Source: Leucogyrophana mollusca (lineage: Eukaryota; Basidiomycota; Agaricomycetes; Boletales). From it: a DNA stretch of 64,000 bases. Positions 1-9,355 of the stretch are shown here, piece after piece. Position 1 is the stretch's first letter, and each line of letters starts with the position of its first letter. The notes beneath the pieces are model-generated. The model had not been told where the DNA came from and ran no database searches. It saw only the letters and a list, made by a program, of their open reading frames with translations. The position numbers were made by a program, and so were the translations under genes. The stretch is from positions 58,327 to 122,326 of the forward strand of contig MU266397.1 of NCBI GenBank assembly GCA_021014945.1. Reading direction: 5' to 3'.

Positions 1-771
1 TCCACTAGTCCTACGAGCAGCCCGGACAAAGGAAAAGAGAAAGAAAAAAGTTCCCCACAACGGTCCTTCCCCACCGCCAAGCACACGCGCACGGTCTGGC
101 CCATCGTAACAGTCAGCCTACCACCGGCATGCCCTCACAAAGCACGTGTCCAAATCGCAGCGAAGCTCTCCCTGGAAGGAGATCCCCATCTGCTAAACGA
201 AGCACACAACTACCAATCGTTTCCCTCGCATTTTTTCGAGCACTGGAATGGCTACAACGTCCTCGAGCCTCTGCACGACCCTGTTCCCGTTGGCGCTGTT
301 GTCCCCCAATTTTACGGTTATTATATGCCATGCGCAGAGGACCCAGCCAGTGTGCCTGGCGGCGACGAGCAGGCAAACCCGAATGACATGGACGTGGACA
401 TGGAGACGGAAAAAGCAGAGTCTGTCCCCTATCTCTCGCCCCTCCTCCTTCTCGAGCAGTGCGGCACCCCAGTCGACCTGGCCACTCTAGCCAAAGATGA
501 CAGAACTGAGTGTGCATCACTCCTCTTCCGGTTCCACCACGCAGGATGGCAACACGGATCGTTCGCCGCGCGGAACATCCTCGTGCAGAACGGTCCATTG
601 ACGGAATGGGATAGTGTGATTGGGAAGAGGACGAGCTTCCGGATGATCGATTTTGGCCGGTCGAGAGGAGTCGATAATGGATCAGTTCCGGAGGCCGATT
701 TCCCGAGTGGCAGGGCGATGGAGGAGCACCTTGGGCTTGAGCTATGTCGCTTGCATCACTTTGAAGTTTGA
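1..771 (+). CDS. Kinase-like protein, 5' truncated by window edge
   Basis: The frame is open from base 1 to the TGA at 769-771, so the 5' end lies outside the window. The protein has a kinase-like C-terminal half: HGSFAARNILV fits the catalytic loop and MIDFGRS fits the DFG segment. The usual catalytic Asp of the HxD loop is Ser here. Related Agaricomycete proteins, as I recall them, share this change, so it may be a pseudokinase or a divergent protein or small-molecule kinase. A low-complexity Ser/Lys stretch precedes the domain. I see no intron in the visible part. The substrate is unknown. Confidence 0.7.
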   Translation, partial: STSPTSSPDKGKEKEKSSPQRSFPTAKHTRTVWPIVTVSLPPACPHKARVQIAAKLSLEGDPHLLNEAHNYQSFPSHFFEHWNGYNVLEPLHDPVPVGAVVPQFYGYYMPCAEDPASVPGGDEQANPNDMDVDMETEKAESVPYLSPLLLLEQCGTPVDLATLAKDDRTECASLLFRFHHAGWQHGSFAARNILVQNGPLTEWDSVIGKRTSFRMIDFGRSRGVDNGSVPEADFPSGRAMEEHLGLELCRLHHFEV

Positions 772-1239
772 GGCGCTACGTTGACCGGGAAACTCGGATA
801 TACTGGCAATGTTGTTCCAGGAGCCGCACTCTGTGTGAGCTTTCGCTGCCGCCCTTTGCATACGACTGCACTTTCAGTGCAACATGTCTTGATTCGACGT
901 TAATATGATGAACCGATGCGCCATCACCGCTGATGGTAAGTGCTGTAACATTATCATTTCCATCAGAACATCGCCGAAACAGTGTTCAGCTAAATATAAC
1001 CACACCTTTTGCAATGACCATCTCATTGACAACTTGAAAGCTAGATGCCAAACCCGCTTCCATGATTGCTCTCTGGACGATTCGTCGACTCATGCAGTGT
1101 GGCACAGATGGTCCATGAACTGCCACACCTCTGCTAGATCATGCGCCCGATAGATTCCTGGGCATACCCTACTTGAACAAAGGATCGCGCATGGGCTCGA
1201 AACTGTGCGGTAGACTCCCTTTGGAATCAAACATCCCGT
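772..1239. other. Intergenic, nothing convincing
   Basis: Only short, composition-driven open frames occur. I see no conserved motif or spliceable exon. Confidence 0.5.
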
Positions 1240-1244
1240 TGCCA

Positions 1245-1860
1245 TGTCACCATACTTGTTCAGCTCTTCTCATCGCTTTTCGACTGCTTTTGCGAGTGCA
1301 GGAGCTCCTCGAAGCGCCTGCGTTTGGAAGGTACAAGCTCTTCCTTGGCGTGTTCTCCCTCTGAACGTAGAGCATGGGTCTCAGCCTCCACTCCTCTTGA
1401 CGCGTGAGCATTGCTGCAGCTTCCCTCCCCAGTTTCGGGACCGACACATTCCTCACCTCCTTCAGCCGTTCCTAGCAGGACGAGGCATTTTCTTTGGCCC
1501 GCATAAGCTGATGGCGCGCATATCGGAGAAGTGTATAATACTTCTGTGACTTCTTTTGTGCTGAGGCGAGATTCTTCTCGGTGATAACGAGCGAGATCTT
1601 GGTTCCTTCTGAAGTTTTTTGCATTTCGCAGAGTTCCACACCCTTCTTACAAGGGTACTGTTTTTCGCGGTGAGTTTACGACGCTATGCTCCAATTCCGC
1701 ACTTTTGACTTCGGGCTGTTCCTGCACCTGCACCGCTCCAAGCCGTCCCTGTGCACTTGCCAATGCTTTTCGCAGGCCCTCATTCTCGCATGCGCGCATA
1801 ATTCGCGAACCGGAGGTAGCGGCGCTGGGCATTGACGGTGACTGCATCAATTTTTCCATC
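1245..1860 (-). pseudogene. Decayed coiled-coil protein gene
   Basis: Reading the minus strand, Lys/Glu/Arg-rich coiled-coil text runs across several frames. It starts with a segment containing NEGLRKALASAQGRLG (about 1730-1850), stops, then resumes in another frame with KNLASAQKKSQKYYTLLRYA (about 1520-1600). An in-frame TAG near 1478-1480 interrupts it, and the text goes on as ERLKEV and later in a third frame as AKEELVPSKRRRFEELL. Frame changes and stops without good splice sites suggest a pseudogene. The parent looks like a cytoplasmic or cytoskeletal coiled-coil protein that I cannot name. It lies upstream of the BTB gene, in the opposite orientation. Confidence 0.45.
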
Positions 1861-2197
1861 CGGTCTTGTGGACGGGCGTCCACCCACCACAAGCCATGCT
1901 TTGAAGGGCTTGGTCCAGGCCTGGATGCATCGCTTCTCTCAGTCGAACGACAATGGCGATGTGACGACGACGTGTGTTGTCCATGAGGCGCTACAGCAAG
2001 TTGCCAGACGCCGAAATGGGACCTATATATTCGGCTGGGGAAAGTGAGAAACGGCCCTAGACTTTTGGCACTCGTTTCGATATGACTGTCTCGCCACCAC
2101 CAAAACCAAAACCAGGCCATGTAGAACATCAAAGAAGAGATGAGACATTCTACTTTACAACCGTCGTTTTCCTCGCAAGTCAACGACCCCTACTTAT

Positions 2198-2887
2198 ATG
2201 TTGTCGCTCATGCTGATCAAGACTGATGCTCAACCCGAACCAATTGGTGAACAGGTCGAGGGAGTCCTTTTCCGAGTACCCCGCCATCCGTTTGTGGATG
2301 GATCGGACGTGTTTCGACAGTTGCTCCAGCCGTCCGTTCCAGACGGAATCGAGGCAGATGGGTGTAGCAACGAACGTCCTCTCCGTCTAGAGCACATCCA
2401 GGAGAACGATTTCAAACAGCTTTTAAAAGTCTTGTTCCCCGAGTGAGTGCATTATGGCCCTTCCATCATCTTTTCCCATCACCCGGCCCAACGTTAATAC
2501 TCACGCAACCACAAAAGGCCAAAGAATATGCCGAATACATTTGCGGAATGGAGATCTGTCCTCAAACTATCGGCAATGTGGAAGTTTGAAAGCACCAAGA
2601 AGCTGGCTGTCGACCATATGAGCCCGATGATGATGGATCCCGTCGATAAGATCTGTTTGGCGAACGATTACGACGTCCAGCAGTGGCTTGTGCCAGCACT
2701 CGATGCATTGGCAACGCGGAAGGAGCCCATTGGGATGAAAGACGCGGAGAGGCTGGGGATGGAACTCACACTGAAGGTGGCAGCGATTCGAGAACGTGGT
2801 ACTTTCAGCGTCACTCGAGCGTGTCGTTTTTTTGTTTTTGCTTTACTCTTTATTTTTGTACTCGGTTCGCTAGTAGGTGATAGGTAG
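2198..2887 (+). CDS. BTB/POZ domain protein
   Basis: Two exons, 2198-2442 and 2518-2887, are joined by a GTGAGT...AG intron of 75 nt, giving 204 residues. Exon 1 carries the BTB core (VEGVLFRVPRHPF, then DVFRQLL, then DFKQLLKVLFP). Exon 2 has the helical part typical of Agaricomycete BTB proteins (WRSVLKLSAMWKFES, then YDVQQWLVPALDAL, then RLGMEL and a final RERG). These proteins usually dimerise or act as adaptors. This large, expanded family is poorly characterised in mushrooms. The C-terminus ends in an unusual hydrophobic run (FFVFALLFIFVLG) that may be read-through beyond the normal end or a further unseen splice. Confidence 0.8.
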
Positions 2888-2984
2888 TGCGGAGTTGTAT
2901 AGTAAGGTACTCATGTAGTGGTTTTGTGATGGGTAGACAAAAGTTGCAGGATAATCGAGGGTGCCTGTGTGGATATGGGAGGGC

Positions 2985-3485
2985 ATCCAATCCGCTGGGA
3001 GAGACTCTGGAGATTTTCTAGAGGCAGTTGAGAGACAATCTCTCAATTTTCTCCAGAGTCTCCAGATCGTGTTCCGAGAGATGCCGCCGGCCCCAGGAGA
3101 TAATTCCCACGAACAGTCAGACCCACACTTCCCAACGTCGACGACAGAAGCCATCTTCTGGCGACAGGTGCTCAAATCGTGCACAAGTGATGAGGATTCC
3201 TCGGCGCTGGCGTCCGCAAAGCAACGCAAGGAAAATTTTAGCTAGTGCTTCCTTAGAGTAAAACCTTTTCGATATTTTTTACGTTCTAAATGTAGCTAAA
3301 CAGCGACGGAATGCAGTCGAGCCGACCGCAACAATAGCAAAACACGCCCGATGGGCGTTATCGTTGATGGACACGACGTCGACGCTGGCGGGAACTCGGA
3401 GGAGTCTACCCGAGTCTCCAGAAATGACCGAAATTGTCTCTCGGAGTCTCCAGAGTCTCCCCCAGCGGATTCGAACCTCTGGGAT
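2985..3485. repeat. Inverted repeat pair with nested hairpin
   Basis: A motif reading AATCCGCTGGGAGAGACTCT at about 2989 recurs inverted and slightly diverged near 3445-3475 (GAGTCTCCCCCAGCGGATT). The left copy also forms its own hairpin: GACTCTGGAGA at 3003 pairs with TCTCCAGAGTC ending at 3060, and inside it TTGAGAGA/TCTCTCAA form a perfect stem. No gene is seen between the copies. A miniature inverted-repeat element or remnant is likely. Confidence 0.5.
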
Positions 3486-3685
3486 ATGGTCGTGGCCCAA
3501 CGGTGGACTTGCGGGTGCCGGATTTCGCCTGTAGACGCCAGCTTGAGTGGCGGATAAAAAGGGACTGTGACAGGGGACGAGAAACATACAGAAAGAAAAG
3601 TATCTGAATCTACTGTAGACACAAGTAAATGCAAAGAATCCCCACACTTTTGTAGAGAGCACTAATAATATTGTTAGTGCTGGCT

Positions 3686-4483
3686 TCACACCCCACGTAA
3701 CCGCTCAGCCAGCTCCCTCGCCTCCTCATTGGACATGCTGCAACGGGTCGCCATCTCTCGTATCTCTGGAGCCTCACCAAGCCTAAATTTCATGAGGCAT
3801 ATGGTGATTTCCGAAAACCACTGGATCCTGTTAACCTTCCAAGGCTCTGCAAGAGCACTATCTTCAATCAACTTCGAGACCTTGACCCTCGACTCCTCAT
3901 ACTCATCCTCGAAGACATACCGCCCAGATCGATTCTGCCTTCCCCTCGTCGCCGTGATACACGCATTTCCGGACGGAACCATCCCGTACTTGTGAAACGC
4001 AGCTTTATTCTGCCGCCACCAGTTGTCCATCGGGTCCTCTTGTTCGAGGCCGGTGATGACGATCACGATAGGGACGTTCTTCTTACAGAAGACCTCGTGG
4101 AATAACCGCCAATTTTTATGCGCCGCTTCCTTGATTCTCGGGCCCCGCATGCAGAACACCAACAAGCTCACTCCGCCCTCCAAGTCGACGATGAGCTTGT
4201 AAAGTTGGGCAATGGCGTCTTGTTTTGCGACCTTTCCGTGGTCTCCTTCGTCAAGCCCCGCAGTGTCGTACAGGTTGAAAGGCGCCCCCTGTATTTCTAC
4301 TGGATACCGCACGTAATTGAACGTGCAGCCAGTAGCTCCACTTGATATGGGCGCGACGTAGGTTTGCGAAATCATGTTGATCACAGAGCTCTTCCCGCTA
4401 CCGGTCTCTCCAAAGATGATGACATTGGGTGCCGGGGGCTTTTCTGGCATGGTACGCTGGGAGTTGCAAGGGTGCGTAGGCAC
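3686..4483 (-). CDS. P-loop GTPase, AIG1/septin-like G domain
   Basis: A single exon of 265 residues. The G1 P-loop GETGSGKS is at residues 25-32, a threonine region (ATGCTF) at 50-55 may serve as G2, DTAG is at 73-76 (G3), and VIVITGLEQED occupies the G4 area. The fold resembles the small G-domain proteins common in mushroom genomes. Substrate and partners are unknown. A second Met at residue 12 is an equally good start. The region upstream has a good minus-strand donor (AAG|GTGAGC near 4545), so a 5' UTR intron is possible. It is paralogous to the GTPase at 5928-7433, which is divergently placed. Confidence 0.8.
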   Translation of the reverse strand: MPTHPCNSQRTMPEKPPAPNVIIFGETGSGKSSVINMISQTYVAPISSGATGCTFNYVRYPVEIQGAPFNLYDTAGLDEGDHGKVAKQDAIAQLYKLIVDLEGGVSLLVFCMRGPRIKEAAHKNWRLFHEVFCKKNVPIVIVITGLEQEDPMDNWWRQNKAAFHKYGMVPSGNACITATRGRQNRSGRYVFEDEYEESRVKVSKLIEDSALAEPWKVNRIQWFSEITICLMKFRLGEAPEIREMATRCSMSNEEARELAERLRGV

Positions 4484-5927
4484 GACGGGCAGTGATATTA
4501 AATGGTAAGTGAATGTGCGCCGCTGAGGGATAACCTCCAGCTCACCTTGTCAACAATGGGAAAGAGTACCGATACGAAAGTGTGTCGTATAAGTCAGAGG
4601 ATGGACCGAGTATATATTTACGATAGTTACAACGAACAGATATTGGCGGAGTGGCTGAAAATACACTGCAACGCAAATTTTATAAGACTCACAGCTCGCG
4701 GGGAGGTCTTCGAGAAGGCTGGAACCAGGACGCAAGCATCGAGGTTACGAGCCAAGGCCACGAACTTTCCGCACATTCCCTCAACGTGTGGCGCTTATCA
4801 GAGAAGCATCCCGGAGAGGGAAAGGCGGCTACACGCATCGCATTCAGCGTATCTAAACCTCCTTCGAATGGAAGATTTACGGGGAGATTTCGTGAAGAAG
4901 TCCGCATCTTTAAGCGCCTTGGGTACAGGGTCTGATACACAGCATTGAATAGTTAGACGAAACACCAATAACGAGGGCCCCCAACCAGAAATGAGTTGGG
5001 AAACATAAATTCGGTGCAGGATGCTTACCAGCTGAAGGAACAACAGATGATACTTTGGTGGCGCTGCGGCCTGTTGAGCGGCAAGTCCCCAAGCGCCAAA
5101 ATGGAATCGTGTCGTATTGGAATGACCAAGCGCTTAAGATATCACCAGTAGCCCACTGATGTGAAGCCAGGATTGGACTGACAATCACATTTCACAGGAA
5201 AACCGTGGGCAAGGGCAAGGGTTTCTACGACGCCCGTGAGATGTCGGATAGATCCGTGCCCAGTGCATTCGCAATGTGGTATTTGCAAGGGGCAAGTGGA
5301 AGGCCCATTGGCCTCTTCGCTACACATAAACGCTCGTTCAGCGGCAAAAAACCTATCGTGGTAAAAACACGCAGTCTGCGAAGATTTTATCTCACCTTCC
5401 ATATGCCATGTTCGGGCTAGAGTTCTAGATGTGAGCTATGCGGGGAATTTCAGTCGGGAACCTTATGCGCTGAGGTTCCTGATACATACCGCAAAAAGCT
5501 ACCCTCCGGTGCGCAATAGGAGCGTGCACTATTGAGACGAAAGGACCCCCTCGTGAATTCATCGTGCCTTCTTTCACACCTGATATGAATGAAACGTTGA
5601 GAATTTGCTGTAACAGGCTGCCTCACCTTCGACGTGGTGCAAAACACGACCTGAACACTCTTCCCAAGGGTGATAGAAGAATACAGGTCTGATGCAATGT
5701 ACGAACCGCGCGCCTATAAATTGCGCTTCTGGGTCCACCGTAAGCGCTGCCTTGTGAGCGGGCAAAAACTACAGGGCTACAGATCTGGGGTCCAGCCCTT
5801 GGCACACCCATATAATTAGGAGTAACCCGGAGGGATAACTCGTAGAACTCCTTCCCACTTCAAGCAGAGGTTAGCTTTTGAATCCACCTTTCTTGTATCC
5901 GCGATCGCTCATGAACCGGTCTTGTAG
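4484..5927. other. Spacer between the divergent GTPase genes
   Basis: I see no supported gene in 1.4 kb. It should hold both GTPase promoters. Short inverted matches of TTTAAGCGCYTTGG type occur near 4910 and 5125. Open frames here lack recognisable motifs. Confidence 0.45.
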
Positions 5928-7433
5928 ATGCAGTCCACCCGAACTGACCAGCGATACACCAGCGGTCGCGCCACTGAGAAACGATATCTTGATGGGAAAA
6001 GGAGCGCGCAGTCCGTCGAGTTCACAGACACCGATACCTTCGCCCAGCGGCAGATGCCACACGACACTGTTCGCTGGGTGGACCACTCCGACAATTGGTC
6101 TCCAGTACCCAGATCGGGAACATATCCCGGGTCCATCCTAGATCACGCCCAGGTTGTAGCCTGCAGTTGGGGCTCCGAGCAACCGAAGTCGACACCGTCT
6201 TTAGTCAGAACGCCACCCCCCGCGAGTGACGATTTCGATGCGACTCACCGCTCACATCCCGATACTATCATGACAGAGTATCGTAGCATATCCCCGTCAC
6301 AATTCGACACCACCAGACCCCACCAAAGCCCGCCCTCGTCGCCGCCTGAGAAGACCGAGGCACCAGAAGACATCGTCTTCGAGGAGATCGGAACGGGGAA
6401 GAGCTACCTGGCCGAAATGTCGGCCGTGAGTGAGCTTGCAGGCGCTCCGAGCCAGACGAGTTCGTCTCAGCAGGGCATCACCACCGCGAGGCATCCACAA
6501 CCCCAATCATCTACAGGATCTGCATCGTCTTTTATTAACGCGGAGCTCGGCACGACCAATTACTCTTACTCTGGGACTCCCATGCCGGGACATCTCGACG
6601 TCACACCACATCCCCAAGGTCAGCTCGCACCAGCCCTTGCGAGGACCACCATGCCAAATATCCTTGTCTTCGGGGAGACCGGAACAGGAAAGAGCTCCCT
6701 CATCAATATGTGCGCTGGGCGCGAGCTCGCGGGCGTATCGAGTGACGCTACGGGATGTACCTTTGGCAGTCGAGGGTACGCTGCAAACATTGACGGCCAG
6801 GACGTCATCTTGTGGGATACTGCAGGGCTTAACGAAGGAGAGCATGGATCAATGCCAGCACAACAGGCAGCGGAGAACCTGCGTACCCTCATGCTCAATC
6901 TGGCGAACGGGTTGCACCTCCTCGTCTATTGCGTCCGCGGATCACGATACAGAGACATCCTTCGCATCAACTACGACATGTTCTATCGCGCCATTTGTCA
7001 GGAGGAGGTTCCCATTGTTATCGTGGTCACAGGGCTAGAGAACGAGGACCCGATGGAGTCTTGGTGGCACGTAAACAAAGCGGACCTGAAGAAACATGGT
7101 CTGAGATTCCAGGATCATGCGTGTGTCACAGCCACCAGAGGCAAGGCGCTCAAATCGGGTGGATTTGTGTTCGAGGAAGAGTACGCAAGGTCCGAGTTGG
7201 AAATAAAGAGACTGATAAGGGAGAACTGTTCCAAGAAGCCGTTGCTATTCGAGCAAGGGAGCTGGCTCAACAACATAGGCGACTACCTGGAAAGCATTTA
7301 TCCAAGGACGCGGGTGGAGAGGACGCGAGCCGTTCATGGGGGTACGAATGCAGGCCATGATTTACCATCCGCCCTCGAGGACGTTTTCATTTTCATCGCG
7401 AAAATCTACAGACTGGCCAAGCGACTCATATAG
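5928..7433 (+). CDS. P-loop GTPase with duplicated, degenerate P-loop segment
   Basis: A single open frame of 501 residues. The C-terminal half is a G domain like that of the neighbour: GETGTGKS at 249-256, ATGCTF soon after, DTAGLNEG, then VIVVTGLENEDPMESWW. The N-terminal half is Ser/Pro/Thr-rich. At residues 148-180 it contains a shorter copy of the P-loop region, FEEIGTGKSYLAEMSAVSEL, matching FGETGTGKSSLINMCAGREL. The first P-loop Gly is Glu in that copy, so it should not bind nucleotide normally. A start at the internal Met before PNILVFG (near 6651) would give a protein as short as the sister gene, so the N-terminal extension needs transcript support. The C-terminus ends in a hydrophobic/basic helix. 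Confidence 0.75.
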   Translation: MQSTRTDQRYTSGRATEKRYLDGKRSAQSVEFTDTDTFAQRQMPHDTVRWVDHSDNWSPVPRSGTYPGSILDHAQVVACSWGSEQPKSTPSLVRTPPPASDDFDATHRSHPDTIMTEYRSISPSQFDTTRPHQSPPSSPPEKTEAPEDIVFEEIGTGKSYLAEMSAVSELAGAPSQTSSSQQGITTARHPQPQSSTGSASSFINAELGTTNYSYSGTPMPGHLDVTPHPQGQLAPALARTTMPNILVFGETGTGKSSLINMCAGRELAGVSSDATGCTFGSRGYAANIDGQDVILWDTAGLNEGEHGSMPAQQAAENLRTLMLNLANGLHLLVYCVRGSRYRDILRINYDMFYRAICQEEVPIVIVVTGLENEDPMESWWHVNKADLKKHGLRFQDHACVTATRGKALKSGGFVFEEEYARSELEIKRLIRENCSKKPLLFEQGSWLNNIGDYLESIYPRTRVERTRAVHGGTNAGHDLPSALEDVFIFIAKIYRLAKRLI

Positions 7434-8196
7434 TCGTCTACCTCCCAAGGCAGATAAATGTATCACCTACAGTAGAAAGTCCACAGGATATACCGACCCG
7501 TGATTGTACAGTATCGTGTTTTCGATCTTTACGCGCACAAAAAACAGTCGTAGTGAGTCGACTTGCGCAAAAACTTGACCAAAACGAGGATCCCACCTTC
7601 GAGCGCTCAGAAATACAGTGAATGTGCGTTGCCCACGCCAACCCTTCGCCACAGCACTCGCGATGTAATACGGCGTTTGAGAAGAGATGAAGCAGCGGCT
7701 ACTTTAGTCCACTTCGCACTCGAGTGCTTTTCCCGAACTACCGACCGCACACCAAGGCGGACCGTTCCCAATCAGTGAATAGCGTGAACAAGGGGAAATA
7801 ATCCGCCGTCGCCGCGAACGATACTAACAGCGAGCTAGTGCGGAGATGATCCATTGAGGCTCTTACCTTCCGGTTGCGACGCAGCGGCTCTGGCGCCAGC
7901 TTGTTGCAGTAAAGGACAGATCCATCAATACTGCATAGGACGGTGGCACAAATGTCGAAACCCCGAACGCGGAAGATCCATACAATAAGCGCTCCCAAGT
8001 CGAATGTCAAAAGTTCTACGTTACCTCGCCGTCGGACCCGGACTCAGGCCACCCCATGATAGTAGCTACCTAGATGCAAGGAGAATTACTTTAAACATCT
8101 GGTAGGTGTGATAACGCCAATCACTACGACATTTGCGGCCTTGTATTCGAGTTGGGCCAGCATCCTAATCCTCCGGTTATCAGCAAGCCATGCAAC
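7434..8196. other. Intergenic; possible minus-strand exon remnant
   Basis: Around 7862-7990 the minus strand reads a coding-like segment (DICATVLCSIDGSVLYCNK) ending at a good donor, GGTAAGAG. I could not find a following exon in frame, so no gene is called. Confidence 0.3.
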
Positions 8197-8987
8197 TCAA
8201 GGTTTTGGCTCAGACAGCTTGGGCTCTCTGTCCTCCGCATCCTCTTCGGCCTTCCGCTTACTTCCAACTGCATTGGTGGCAGCATTTTCCGTGTCCTTCG
8301 CCTTCTTCGCCCGTTTCTTCTCCTTCTTGGCTTGCTTTTTCCACACCACCTCTGCCTCATCTTCCTCAAGATGCATGCCCAGTCTCTCTTGCTCCGTCTC
8401 CGTCAGAAGCGCCTCAAACCCGTCCCCTCCCAGCCTCTGTCTTCTCCAGATATAACTTACAGTGGCCGGGGAGCAGCAGTCGGTGTCCTCCCAGTGGCAA
8501 GTAAAGTCAAGGAACGGGACCCCGCTATCGTCGTTGACATCCAGGACTGTTATGTTGCAGCTTTCGATCTCAGACCCGCCGTCGTCCACATCTTTCACGC
8601 AATCTAAGTCCACGACGTCCCATTGATTGGTTGATGCCGGCACAAGAGACCCAAGAGTGAAGGTAAGGCAACCAAGCTTGACATGCCCCGTGACGTCCGC
8701 GGGGAGAACTTTGCTGCCGGATTTATGCTCGGCGTTGACGCTGAGCGTCATAGAGCCTTCGCCGACATCTGTTCCGCCACCCTCAGGGTCTCCGTCCCAA
8801 AAGCATTTGTAGGTGCCGCAGATCTCCTCAAGAGGAACCGCTCTCGACCGAAGAACTGGCTAGGAGCGCGTAATGGGAGAGGAGACTTAAGCTACGCCAG
8901 CAACTCAAAAAGCATCCTGCTCACCGCCCCTATAACAACCCGCTCACACTCCTTGTCCCAGTATTTTGCGTCCGGAAGCGATGTCAT
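8197..8987 (-). CDS. Tandem nuclear-family protein A (no zinc-finger tail)
   Basis: Two exons, 8925-8987 and 8197-8859, with a 65-nt GTGAGC...CTAG intron, giving 241 residues. Exon 1 encodes MTSLPDAKYWDKE. Exon 2 opens with the family signature EEICGTY, followed by MTLSVN, then ITVLDVNDDSGVPFLDF. An acidic/basic region ends with KRKAEED, which looks like a nuclear localisation signal. It matches the first half of the fused gene at 14201-15851 (ERLGM plus an acidic helix). It lacks the Cys-rich tail of its neighbour at 9356-10615, so it is a short type or a truncated copy. The function is unknown; I do not recognise this domain. Confidence 0.7.
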
Positions 8988-9355
8988 GTTGTGGTAGGTA
9001 TAACAAGAGCCAGTGGACCGGATACTCTGACGAACAGACAACGAGGTATCTGGAGGCAAAGGCGGCTAACCTTTGGGAGGCTTTGAACGAGATACTAGTT
9101 GGTAGGAAGGAAGAGAAAAAGAGGAAGCGACCTACAAATGCATTATGCGCCAAAATGTTCCCGATGATCTCCACCCTGTAGTTTATTAGTTGGCGAACGT
9201 AAGTTATTGAAGGGGGTAATAAGTAGGTCTCCTGCGCTAGCGTGACGTACATAACTTCAGGTAGCATGATAGGATATTTACAATGGGAGAGCTAGAGTAA
9301 CAGGAAGGATACCAAGAGGTTCATATGAGCAGAGCGGCAGAATCAGTGGCCAGTA

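Noticed and set aside
1647..2183. Long minus-strand frame of 178 codons as one gene
   Set aside because: Only its last third looks coding; the N-terminal part is Trp/Ser-rich noise overlapping a promoter. Kept as a pseudogene trace only.
4502..4948. 148-codon plus-strand frame between the GTPases
   Set aside because: No motif; it overlaps the likely promoter and 5' UTR intron of the minus-strand GTPase.
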